The notes below the pieces were generated by a model. The model searched no databases and was not told the DNA's origin. It was given only the letters and a program-made list of their open reading frames with translations. Below, one piece after another: positions 42,353 to 50,235 of a stretch of DNA of 50,321 bases. Made by a program: the position numbers and the translations under genes. The DNA is taken from contig CABSIM010000013.1 of assembly GCA_902477765.1 (NCBI GenBank), forward strand, positions 1-50,321, written 5' to 3'. Every line of letters begins with the position of its first letter. Position 1 is the first letter of the stretch. This stretch comes from an uncultured Clostridiaceae bacterium (GTDB taxonomy: Bacteria; Bacillota; Clostridia; Lachnospirales; Lachnospiraceae).

Positions 42353-44230
42353 TTATTTTACTTCCTTGTAGTCGCCGTCTACCACATCGTCGCCGTAGCC
42401 TGCCTGGGATGCGTTTCCTGCTGCCTGACCGGACATGTCAGGTCCTGCTCCTGCAGCGCCTGCAGCCTGTGCCTGCTCGTATACCTTGGCAAACAGCTGC
42501 TGTGCACTCTGCATCAGTTTTTCTTTTCCTGCCTTGATGTCATCCACCTGTGCGTCTGTCATCTGGTCGATGGGTGCACGGTTGATGGCTTCCTTCAGGG
42601 CGTTGAGATCTGCCTCCACAGCTGCCTTGTCATTGGCATCCAGTTTGTCTCCCACTTCTTCCAGAGCCTTTTCTGTCTGGAATACCATGGAATCTGCGTC
42701 ATTTCTTGCGTCGATGCCTTCCTTGCGCTTCTTGTCCTGAGCCTCGTACTCTGCAGCTTCCTTCACAGCCTTTTCAATATCGGAATCAGACATATTGGAG
42801 CCGGAAGTGATGGTGATATGCTGTTCTTTTCCTGTTCCCAGATCCTTGGCGGATACATTTACAATGCCGTTGGCGTCAATATCGAACGTAACTTCGATCT
42901 GCGGAACACCTCTTCTTGCCGGCGGGATTCCGTCCAGACGGAACTGGCCCAGAGTCTTGTTGTCTCTTGCAAACTGTCTTTCACCCTGTACCACATGAAT
43001 GTCAACAGCAGTCTGGTTATCCGCTGCAGTGGAGAAGATCTGGCTCTTCTTTGTGGGAATGGTGGTATTTCTTTCAATCAGTCTGGTGGCAACACCGCCC
43101 ATGGTCTCGATGGACAGAGAAAGCGGAGTCACATCCAGAAGAAGGATATCGCCTGCGCCTGCATCGCCTGCCAGCTTGCCGCCCTGGATGGCTGCACCGA
43201 TGGCAACGCATTCATCCGGGTTCAGGGATTTGCTGGGTTCTTTTCCTGTCAGCTGTTTTACTTTCTCCTGTGCGGAAATCATACGTGTGGAACCGCCCAC
43301 AAGAAGAACCTTGGAAAGCTCAGCAGCAGTAAGTCCTGCATCTTTCAGTGCGTTCTGTACCGGAATTGCAGTTCTTTCGATCAGATCGCTGGTCAGTTCA
43401 TCAAATTTTGCCCTTGTCAGGTTCATATCCAGATGTTTGGGGCCTTCGGAAGTGGCTGTGATGAACGGAAGGTTAATGTTGGTGGTTGTGGTGGTGGAAA
43501 GCTCTTTCTTTGCCTTCTCCGCTGCCTCTTTCAGTCTCTGAAGAGCCATCTTGTCGCCGGAAAGATCCACGCCTTCTGCTTTTTTGAATTCATCGATCAT
43601 CCACTGTGTGATTCTGTTATCGAAGTCATCGCCGCCCAGACGGGTATCACCGTTGGTAGCCAGAACTTCAATGACACCGTCACCGATTTCAATGATGGAA
43701 ACATCGAAGGTACCGCCGCCCAGGTCGTATACCATGATCTTCTGCTCTTTTTCATTGTCAAGTCCGTATGCCAGAGCTGCTGCTGTCGGCTCGTTGATGA
43801 TACGTTTTACATCAAGGCCGGCAATCTTTCCTGCATCTTTGGTTGCCTGACGCTGTGCGTCATTAAAATATGCCGGAACCGTGATTACGGCTTCTGTTAC
43901 TTTCTCGCCCAGATAGCTTTCTGCATCTGCCTTCAGTTTCTGAAGGATCATTGCGGAGATTTCCTGAGGAGTATATTTCTTTCCGTCAATATCCACCTTG
44001 TAGTCTGTACCCATATGTCTCTTGATGGAAGAAATGGTGCGGTCGGCGTTGGTGACAGCCTGACGTTTTGCCGGCTCACCTACCAGTCTTTCTCCGTTTT
44101 TGGTAAATGCAACGATGGACGGTGTCGTCCTGATGCCTTCTGTATTGGCAATAACAGTTGGTTTTCCGCCTTCCATTACGGCAACACAGCTGTTTGTAGT
44201 ACCTAAGTCAATACCAATGATCTTGCTCAT
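42353..44230 (-). CDS. dnaK: Chaperone protein DnaK (Hsp70)
   Basis: A 625-residue Hsp70. The nucleotide-binding domain opens KIIGIDLGTTNSCVAV and includes VYDLGGGTFDVSI; the interdomain linker is DILLLDVTPLSLSIET near 360. The substrate-binding beta domain and helical lid follow, ending in a Gly/Ala-rich tail and DDVVDGDYKEVK. The start has TAGGAGGAG. Located between grpE and dnaJ in a CIRCE-controlled operon. Confidence 0.97.
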   Translation of the reverse strand: MSKIIGIDLGTTNSCVAVMEGGKPTVIANTEGIRTTPSIVAFTKNGERLVGEPAKRQAVTNADRTISSIKRHMGTDYKVDIDGKKYTPQEISAMILQKLKADAESYLGEKVTEAVITVPAYFNDAQRQATKDAGKIAGLDVKRIINEPTAAALAYGLDNEKEQKIMVYDLGGGTFDVSIIEIGDGVIEVLATNGDTRLGGDDFDNRITQWMIDEFKKAEGVDLSGDKMALQRLKEAAEKAKKELSTTTTTNINLPFITATSEGPKHLDMNLTRAKFDELTSDLIERTAIPVQNALKDAGLTAAELSKVLLVGGSTRMISAQEKVKQLTGKEPSKSLNPDECVAIGAAIQGGKLAGDAGAGDILLLDVTPLSLSIETMGGVATRLIERNTTIPTKKSQIFSTAADNQTAVDIHVVQGERQFARDNKTLGQFRLDGIPPARRGVPQIEVTFDIDANGIVNVSAKDLGTGKEQHITITSGSNMSDSDIEKAVKEAAEYEAQDKKRKEGIDARNDADSMVFQTEKALEEVGDKLDANDKAAVEADLNALKEAINRAPIDQMTDAQVDDIKAGKEKLMQSAQQLFAKVYEQAQAAGAAGAGPDMSGQAAGNASQAGYGDDVVDGDYKEVK

Positions 44231-44328
44231 AATTTTCTCCTCCTAAATGATTCAGATATGATCTGTTTCCTGTTATATGGTCTTCCGCACTGTCTTTTCA
44301 GGACAGATACGGATTCTTGTCATCTGTT

Positions 44329-44958
44329 CTAATTGGCTACCTGCACCATGCTGTGACGGACCACGGTATCTCTGTACATATAGCCTTTCTGAAGCTCGGC
44401 AGCCACTACATTCTCTCCCAGGTTTTCATCCTCCACATGCATTACCGCATTATGGAAACTGGGATCGAATTCCTTTCCCACTGCTTCAATGGGCTTCACA
44501 CCCAGATCCTCCAGTGTTTTCATCAGCTGCTTGTATATCTTTTCCATTCCCTCTTCAAAGGGAGTACCTTTGGCTTCCTCCGGGACTGTGGCAAGCCCCC
44601 GTTCAAAATTGTCCACCACCGGAAGGATCTTTTCAATCACATCCCTGGCACCGATTTCATACATGGAAGCCTTTTCCTTATCTGTCCGTTTCCGGAAGTT
44701 ATCAAATTCCGCCATGGTACGCTTCAGTCTGTCTGTGAGTTCCTCGATCTGCGTATCCTTCGGGTCCTTCTTTTTTCCGAAAAATCCTTTTTTCTGCTGG
44801 GACCCGGAATCTGCACCGTTTCCGGCTCCGGAATCTTCGCTTTCCGTACCGCAGGCATTTTCCGTTTCCCTGCCGCATCCGCCTTCGCTGCAGGTCTCCG
44901 GACAGTCCGTCTTTTCCTCCATGACTTCCTGATTCAGTTCTTTTTCTTTATCTTCCAC
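44329..44958 (-). CDS. grpE: Nucleotide exchange factor GrpE
   Basis: A 209-residue GrpE that drives ADP release from DnaK. The conserved coiled coil is about 70-145 (ELTDRLKRTMAEFDNFRKRTDKEK) and the C-terminal beta domain ends GYMYRDTVVRHSMVQVA. The start is a GTG at 44958, with AAAGGTG upstream, 15 bases after the hrcA stop. The disordered acidic N-terminus is unusual in having four cysteines at 19, 23, 28 and 36 (CPETC, GGCG, NAC). Confidence 0.94.
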   Translation of the reverse strand: MEDKEKELNQEVMEEKTDCPETCSEGGCGRETENACGTESEDSGAGNGADSGSQQKKGFFGKKKDPKDTQIEELTDRLKRTMAEFDNFRKRTDKEKASMYEIGARDVIEKILPVVDNFERGLATVPEEAKGTPFEEGMEKIYKQLMKTLEDLGVKPIEAVGKEFDPSFHNAVMHVEDENLGENVVAAELQKGYMYRDTVVRHSMVQVAN

Positions 44959-44973
44959 TCTGCTCTACACCTT

Positions 44974-46002
44974 TCATTTTTTGAAGGTTTCATTCAGCTG
45001 AGTCACCAGAGTACGCAGCGTCGTGACAACCTTTTCATAATCCATGCGCTTCGGACCGATGATTCCGATGGTGCCGCGCAGCCCGTCACCCAGTGCGTAA
45101 TTGGCAGTAACGATGCTGCAGTCTTTCATGGTCTGCACCGGCGTCTCATCCCCGATATACACCTGAATCTCCGAACCGGCAGATGTATCGGGATTCTCAT
45201 CCAGCAGTCCTTTCAGCAGTTCTTTCTGTTCCAGTGTACTGATCAGCTGGCTGGCCTTCTGTCCGTCGGAAAGTTCCGGGTATTTGAAAATATTGGTGGT
45301 GCCTCCGGTATAAATCTGAAGATCTTCTTCCTGCGCTTCAATGGCATCCGCCACCTCGTTGAGGACCAGCTCCACCACATGTCTGTGGATTCCTGCCTGT
45401 TCTTTCAGCCGGGAAATGACTCCCAGATTGATTTCCTGTATGGTCAGACCGTTGAGACAGTTGTTCAGAAGAATGTTCAGATTCAGAAGTTCCTCGTCGC
45501 TCAGCTCTTCCTCCAGATTTACGAAGGAATTCTTGATGATATTTCCTTCCACAACCACCACAATCAGAAGTTTATGGGCTTCCACCCGGGACAGCTGGAT
45601 GAATTTCAGCTTGGTCTGATGGATCTGGGGGCCGCTGATCAGTGTTGCATAATTGGTATTGCTTGCGAGGATCTGGGCCAGCTGCTTCAGCAGAAGTTCC
45701 ACACGGTCCACTCTCTGGATCATCAGTTCCTGCATCTGGCTGACCTGGCTGTCTTTTTCCTGTATGATCTGGTCCACATAGAACCTGTAGCCTTTATCCG
45801 ACGGAATCCTGCCTGCCGAGGTATGAGGCTGGATAATATATCCCAGCTCCTCCAGATCAGACATCTCATTCCTTATGGTTGCTGAACTCAGATTCAGATC
45901 CGAATACTTGGAAATGGTTCTGGACCCCACCGGCTCTCCGGTTTCCAGGTATGTCTGGATAATGGCTTTCAGAATTTTCTCTTTTCTCTCGTCCAGTTCC
46001 AA
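44974..46002 (-). CDS. hrcA: Heat-inducible transcription repressor HrcA
   Basis: A 342-residue HrcA, repressor of CIRCE-controlled heat-shock genes. The N-terminal winged helix covers about 1-75, with GEPVGSRTISKYSDLNLSSATIRNEMSDLEELG and QPHTSAGRIPSDKGYRFYV. The C-terminal GAF-like domain includes VNYALGDGLRGTIGIIGPKRMDY-type family residues near 300-330. The start is TTG at 46002, seven bases after GGAGGTG. It lies downstream of a consensus promoter and a perfect CIRCE, so it represses its own operon as well as htpG. Confidence 0.96.
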   Translation of the reverse strand: MELDERKEKILKAIIQTYLETGEPVGSRTISKYSDLNLSSATIRNEMSDLEELGYIIQPHTSAGRIPSDKGYRFYVDQIIQEKDSQVSQMQELMIQRVDRVELLLKQLAQILASNTNYATLISGPQIHQTKLKFIQLSRVEAHKLLIVVVVEGNIIKNSFVNLEEELSDEELLNLNILLNNCLNGLTIQEINLGVISRLKEQAGIHRHVVELVLNEVADAIEAQEEDLQIYTGGTTNIFKYPELSDGQKASQLISTLEQKELLKGLLDENPDTSAGSEIQVYIGDETPVQTMKDCSIVTANYALGDGLRGTIGIIGPKRMDYEKVVTTLRTLVTQLNETFKK

Positions 46003-46028
46003 ATATCCTCACCTCCTCTGTTTTCTTA

Positions 46029-46055
46029 TTAGCACTCTTCTCGATGGAGTGCTAA
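46029..46055. promoter_or_regulatory. CIRCE operator of the hrcA operon
   Basis: TTAGCACTC, nine bases, GAGTGCTAA: a perfect CIRCE located between the hrcA promoter and start codon, the usual place for HrcA repression. Confidence 0.97.
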
Positions 46056-46069
46056 TATTTACAGTTGTA

Positions 46070-46098
46070 ACTATATTACTATTAAATACATTTGTCAA
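46070..46098 (-). promoter_or_regulatory. Promoter of the hrcA operon
   Basis: Minus-strand TTGACA (46093-46098), 17 bases, TATAGT (46070-46075); the CIRCE begins 15 bases downstream of the -10 box. Confidence 0.85.
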
Positions 46099-46178
46099 GA
46101 GATTTTTTTAAAATATTTACACTTCCTTCTCTTCTTTCTTTTTATTTTCCCGGCACCTGTCCGCCAATCACAGTTTTC

Positions 46179-46207
46179 TTGACATTTAACATTTCTGTAA
46201 ATATAAT
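46179..46207 (+). promoter_or_regulatory. Promoter of the first 3D-domain protein gene
   Basis: TTGACA (46179-46184), 17 bases, TATAAT (46202-46207): a full consensus promoter, divergent from hrcA. Confidence 0.85.
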
Positions 46208-46260
46208 GAAGTTAAATTGAAACATTTCGTTTAAATTTGTAAATGATTGAGAGGTTGAAT

Positions 46261-47031
46261 ATGACGATACGACTGAAACATGTACTTCTGGGGGCCGGAG
46301 CCGCCCTGCTGCTGGCCGCCTCGGTTCCGTTTTCTGCTTTTGCCGGTACGGTTTCCGGGAAACTGGAGGCCGGAACAGGCACACAGATCTCCGGATGGGC
46401 CATGAATCCGGACGACCCTTCTGCTTCCGTGACCGTGGAACTGGCCATCACCAGCGATGCATCCGAAGAAGCACTGGCTTATATCCAGCTGTCCGCAGAT
46501 CAGCCCCGGGAATCTGACAGAAAAAATCCGGAATCTTCCGGACACGGCTTTTCCTATGACATAAACTGGAGTAATTATGCCGGCTCTTCCTTCACTGTAA
46601 CTGCCAGTATCCTTTCCGGTGATCAGAAGATCCCGCTGGAAGGGACGGTTTCCTATACAAAGACGGATGACGCCAGTACCGTGGAAGTGGTTTCTGCCTC
46701 TGCAGATGTATCTTCTTCTGACGAAGAACCGGAAGAAGAAGCCGGAGATTTTCTGGGTACTTTTACCGCTTCAGGGTACTGCTCCTGTTCGCGCTGTTCC
46801 GGCGGCCATGCTCTTACCTATTCCGGAACCGTCCCTCAGGCCCGTCACACCATAGCAGCTGATACTTCCATTTTTCCCCTCGGGACCCGGATCATGATCG
46901 ACGGGATCATCTATACTGTGGAAGATGTGGGAAGCGGCATTCATTCTGACCGGCTGGATATTTACTTTGATTCTCATCAGGAAGCCCTGAATTATGGTCT
47001 GCAGAAAGTAGATGTGTATGCAGTCCGCTGA
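46261..47031 (+). CDS. Secreted 3D-domain cell wall protein (first of a tandem pair)
   Basis: A 256-residue secreted protein: signal peptide ending SAFAG near 29, an N-terminal beta domain (GKLEAGTGTQISGWAMNP, then HGFSYDINW), an acidic linker, and a C-terminal 3D domain at about 165-255. The 3D domain has ASGYCSCSRC, IAADTSIFPLGTRI, VEDVGSG and RLDIYFDSHQEAL, with the three conserved Asp residues. Such domains occur in MltA-like and resuscitation-factor-type peptidoglycan enzymes. The ATG at 46261 follows GAGAGG; the in-frame ATG at 46243 has no site. A paralogue lies downstream. Confidence 0.87.
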   Translation: MTIRLKHVLLGAGAALLLAASVPFSAFAGTVSGKLEAGTGTQISGWAMNPDDPSASVTVELAITSDASEEALAYIQLSADQPRESDRKNPESSGHGFSYDINWSNYAGSSFTVTASILSGDQKIPLEGTVSYTKTDDASTVEVVSASADVSSSDEEPEEEAGDFLGTFTASGYCSCSRCSGGHALTYSGTVPQARHTIAADTSIFPLGTRIMIDGIIYTVEDVGSGIHSDRLDIYFDSHQEALNYGLQKVDVYAVR

Positions 47032-47115
47032 GGATGCCGGAACTGCTGTCTTCCCGGCCTGATGCCCGGGAGGTGCCTGCCCTCTTTTCCGTAATTTTTT
47101 CACCGGATTGTCTTC

Positions 47116-47166
47116 CCCCACATGTGGCTGAAAAACGGCAGATGCCGCACCACATGTGGGGATTTT
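47116..47166 (+). terminator. Rho-independent terminator after the first 3D gene
   Basis: CCCCACATGTGG (47116-47127) pairs with CCACATGTGGGG (47150-47161), followed by ATTTTTA. The rest of the 47032-47329 gap holds the next gene's promoter and leader. Confidence 0.88.
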
Positions 47167-47212
47167 TATGGCCTTTTTCCGCCTTCATTCCCCATTCCTA
47201 TTATTTTACGGC

Positions 47213-47240
47213 TTGACAAATCCATAAAAATATGTAAAAT
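47213..47240 (+). promoter_or_regulatory. Promoter of the second 3D-domain protein gene
   Basis: TTGACA (47213-47218), 16 bases, TAAAAT (47235-47240), in a very A/T-rich stretch. Confidence 0.7.
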
Positions 47241-47258
47241 ATCTATTTGTTTATAATT

Positions 47259-47307
47259 TGTTACATTTTTATTACAGTTTTGAAATATTTATTTAAAAGA
47301 TGTAACA
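47259..47307. promoter_or_regulatory. Inverted repeat in the leader of the second 3D gene
   Basis: TGTTACAT (47259-47266) and ATGTAACA (47300-47307) form an 8-base inverted repeat downstream of the -10 box. TGTTAC-N5-TATTAC at 47259-47275 is one base from a WalR-type direct repeat. Could be a regulator site or a leader stem. Confidence 0.35.
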
Positions 47308-47329
47308 TAAACAGAAAGGATATTAAGAC

Positions 47330-48040
47330 ATGAAAAAAGCAAGACTTCTGGCAGGATGCATTTTTGCAATGATTTTTACAATCATGAATTCTGCCTGTGT
47401 TTTCGCAGATACGCAGGATATACACGGACATCTGGACAGCATTGAAGGAAATGCCGTGGCAGGATGGCTCTGGGACCAGTCCAGTCCCGACCTTTCCCAG
47501 GCGGTCACTGTGACCGTAAAAAACCGCTCCACCGGTGAGATTGCCGCCCAGGAAAGCACCGTGGCCAATGAATACAGGGAAGATCTGGTCGCTGCCGGAA
47601 AGGGTACAGGAAACTATGGATTCCATGTGGAAATTGTCTGGGATCAGCTGCCGGACGCTTCCTATTCCATCAGCCTTTCTTCCGGCGGGCATATCATTTC
47701 CCAGACTCTCACCTATGTCAACGGATCCGGCTCTGTTTCGGGGAATCTGGTTTCTCTCGGAACCTTTGTCACCACCGCCTACTGTCCCTGCTACAGCTGT
47801 TCTGAAGGATGGGGCAGACATACCAGTTCCGGCGCTCTGGCCACTGCCGGTCATACCGTGGCGGTGGACCCCAGAGTGATTCCCATCGGTTCTCATCTTC
47901 TGATCGACGGAGTGGAGTACGTGGCGGAGGATATCGGCGGAGGCGTCAAAGGCAACCATATCGATATCTATTACAATACACATGGCGAAACCAGACAGCA
48001 TGGAGTCCGCCATTCCGAAGTATTTCTCATTTCAAGATAA
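47330..48040 (+). CDS. Secreted 3D-domain cell wall protein (second of a tandem pair)
   Basis: A 236-residue secreted protein: signal peptide ending CVFA near 26, an N-terminal beta domain with GHLDSIEGNAVAGWLWDQ and the EYREDLVAAGKGTGNYGF segment, then a 3D domain at about 135-235. The 3D domain shows TTAYCPCYSC, VAVDPRVIPIGSHL, AEDIGGGVKGNHIDIYYNTH. The N-terminal domain is the full form of the degenerate one in the first paralogue, so the pair arose by duplication and then diverged. The start has AGAAAGGA. Own promoter and terminator. Likely acts on or binds peptidoglycan. Confidence 0.87.
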   Translation: MKKARLLAGCIFAMIFTIMNSACVFADTQDIHGHLDSIEGNAVAGWLWDQSSPDLSQAVTVTVKNRSTGEIAAQESTVANEYREDLVAAGKGTGNYGFHVEIVWDQLPDASYSISLSSGGHIISQTLTYVNGSGSVSGNLVSLGTFVTTAYCPCYSCSEGWGRHTSSGALATAGHTVAVDPRVIPIGSHLLIDGVEYVAEDIGGGVKGNHIDIYYNTHGETRQHGVRHSEVFLISR

Positions 48041-48087
48041 TTTCAGGATTTCAGACAGAATTTCCAAAATAAACCGTGCATATTCTG

Positions 48088-48131
48088 CCCCGCATATACG
48101 GCATATCCGTGTATGCGGGGTTCTGCTTTTT
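48088..48131 (+). terminator. Rho-independent terminator after the second 3D gene
   Basis: CCCCGCATATACGG (48088-48101) pairs with CCGTGTATGCGGGG (48107-48120), followed by TTCTGCTTTTT. Confidence 0.88.
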
Positions 48132-48171
48132 CTCTTCTCCATGTCCGGGGCTTTTCCCGGCGCCCCGGATA

Positions 48172-48180
48172 TGCTATAAT
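48172..48180 (+). promoter_or_regulatory. Extended -10 promoter of the envelope protein gene
   Basis: TGCTATAAT (48172-48180) is an extended -10 box; no clear -35 is visible. A GC hairpin (CCGGGGC/GCCCCGG) lies just upstream. Confidence 0.5.
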
Positions 48181-48282
48181 AACCGAAACGCGGTTATGAT
48201 ACCTGCGCATCCCTGATCCTGTCTTCCGGAAGGTTTTCCGGACAGCCGGGGACAGAACCCGAAAGGAGATTTTCAGACAAAT

Positions 48283-50145
48283 ATGAAACAAAGCAACCGA
48301 CTGCCGTCCATACTCGGACGCCTTCTGCTATCGGCCGTCATAATTCTTCTGCTGTTTTATACGATGCTTCCGGCCCTGAATCCCAGAAGCCAGGATTTCT
48401 TCATTTTCCTGATTCTCTGCATTCTGATCTTTCTGACTGCAAATTTCATCACCGGTGTCAGGGAATTCCTGTCAGGGCTGGGGAACAGCGGCCTGCGGAT
48501 GGAACGGGATCCGTACACCGGAAGAGTCCTGTTCCATATGGAAAAAGATAATTCCCGGGGCTCACGTACACTGTCCTCCATGGGGAAACCCCTTCGATAC
48601 GGTTTCGGCGCCATTGCCGTGATCATCGCCTTCATGGTCATTGCCACCCTGATCGGAATTCCCTTTTTCAATGCCACCCGCTACCGCGACCTGATTCTGA
48701 TCAGCAACGGCGATTTTACCGCAGACGTGGCAGAACTGGATATGTCACAGATCCCGGTGGTCGACAAGGATACTGCCATCCGGCTCGGCAGCAGAAAACT
48801 GGGAGAAATGTCAGAGCTGGTATCCCAGTTTGAAATTGAGAACAATTATACCCAGATCAATTACAAGGGAAGCCCCTACCGCGTCACGCCGCTTACCTAT
48901 GCGGATCCCATCAAATGGCTGATCAACCGGAAAGACGGGCTTCCGGCCTATCTTACGGTCAACATGGTGACCCAGCAGACCGAACTGGTCTGGCTGGAAA
49001 ACGGTATGAAATACTCTCCCGGCGAATACTTTTTCCGGAACATTTACCGTCATATCCGTTTCCGCTATCCCACAAAGATCTTTGAGGATGTGTCGTTTGA
49101 AATCGACGATGACGGAACCCCCTACTGGGTGGCACCAACCATCACCTACCGGATCGGCTGGTGGAGCGGGAAGGACATTGAGGGAGCCATTCTGGTCAAT
49201 GCTGTTACGGGAGAATCGAATTATTATAAGAAAGAAGACGTTCCTGAGTGGATCGACCAGCTCTATGATTCCGACCTGATCATTTCCCAGCTGGATGACA
49301 ACGGCCGTTTTCAGAACGGTTATCTCAACTCCATTTTCGGCCAGAAAGACGTCCGCCGCACCACATACGGCTATAATTATCTGGCCAGCAATGATGACGT
49401 ATATCTTTATACGGGAATGTCTTCGGTCACGGCAGATCAGTCCAACATTGGTTTTGTTCTGGTGAATTTAAGAACCAAGGAGACAAAATTCTATGCGGTG
49501 CCGGGCGCCACGGAGACATCTGCCATGGCTTCTGCCCAGGGACAGGTACAGCATCTGAAATATACGGCTACGTTTCCTCTTCTTCTGAATATTTCAGACC
49601 GCCCCACCTATTTCATCTCTCTGAAAGATGATGCGGGACTCGTAAAAATGTATGCTTTCGTGGATGTGGAGCAATATCAGATTGTAGGAACCGGGCAGAC
49701 CATCGATGAAGCCAGAAAGAATTACCGGACTGCCCTGAATCTCGAAGAGGTGGAAACATCCGATCCCCAGGAAGTCCTTGAAAAATCAGGCATCATTGAT
49801 GCCGTCGCTGATGTGGTGGTCTCCGGAAACACCTGTTATTACTTTACTCTGGAGGGAGACGATACGGTCTATGCTGCTTCTGTCACGGTCTCTGAACGGC
49901 TTCCGTTCCTGAAGGCGGGCGACCGCATTTCCTTTACCTGCACTCTGGAAGATACCCCGGGAACCGTCACGGCAGTCACGGAAATCAGCGCCGGGGCATC
50001 TGAATCGGAACCGGACGGCAGTACCCCGTCTGAGGAAAGAATCCCGGAAGAAAGCATCCGGGCGGAAACCCCGCAGGAGGAAACCATTCCCGAAGAACCT
50101 GTTCAGGAAGAAAACGTTCAGGGAGAAACCTCCCCGTCCGTGTGA
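48283..50145 (+). CDS. Large membrane-anchored envelope protein of unknown function
   Basis: A 620-residue protein. Two or three membrane segments occur at about 10-55 and one at about 107-130; from there to the C-terminus it is hydrophilic and likely outside the cell. The outside part has Tyr/Trp-rich beta segments (YADPIKWL, TPYWVAPTITYRIGWWSG, TYGYNYLAS) that look like tandem PepSY-type or similar domains. The C-terminal 35 residues are an acidic Pro/Glu-rich tail. No catalytic motif is clear. The start has GAAAGGAG. It stands alone between the 3D genes and an IS element. I do not recognise the family with confidence. Confidence 0.75.
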   Translation: MKQSNRLPSILGRLLLSAVIILLLFYTMLPALNPRSQDFFIFLILCILIFLTANFITGVREFLSGLGNSGLRMERDPYTGRVLFHMEKDNSRGSRTLSSMGKPLRYGFGAIAVIIAFMVIATLIGIPFFNATRYRDLILISNGDFTADVAELDMSQIPVVDKDTAIRLGSRKLGEMSELVSQFEIENNYTQINYKGSPYRVTPLTYADPIKWLINRKDGLPAYLTVNMVTQQTELVWLENGMKYSPGEYFFRNIYRHIRFRYPTKIFEDVSFEIDDDGTPYWVAPTITYRIGWWSGKDIEGAILVNAVTGESNYYKKEDVPEWIDQLYDSDLIISQLDDNGRFQNGYLNSIFGQKDVRRTTYGYNYLASNDDVYLYTGMSSVTADQSNIGFVLVNLRTKETKFYAVPGATETSAMASAQGQVQHLKYTATFPLLLNISDRPTYFISLKDDAGLVKMYAFVDVEQYQIVGTGQTIDEARKNYRTALNLEEVETSDPQEVLEKSGIIDAVADVVVSGNTCYYFTLEGDDTVYAASVTVSERLPFLKAGDRISFTCTLEDTPGTVTAVTEISAGASESEPDGSTPSEERIPEESIRAETPQEETIPEEPVQEENVQGETSPSV

Positions 50146-50155
50146 TCCGGTCCGG

Positions 50156-50173
50156 ACAGCCGGAAAAGGCTGT
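50156..50173 (+). terminator. Weak terminator-like hairpin after the envelope protein gene
   Basis: ACAGCC (50156-50161) pairs with GGCTGT (50168-50173) with a GGAAAA loop; only TCCTCTG follows. Confidence 0.4.
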
Positions 50174-50235
50174 TCCTCTGTATGCCCGGAACATTTTCCT
50201 GTAAAATAACGTCAGAAAGCCGGCGGATATTGATA

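Noticed and set aside
42149..44206. 685-residue open frame on the plus strand opposite dnaK
   Set aside because: Long antisense frames opposite dnaK are a well-known codon-bias artefact. The translation is Cys/Phe/His-rich without domains, and no ribosome binding site or promoter fits.
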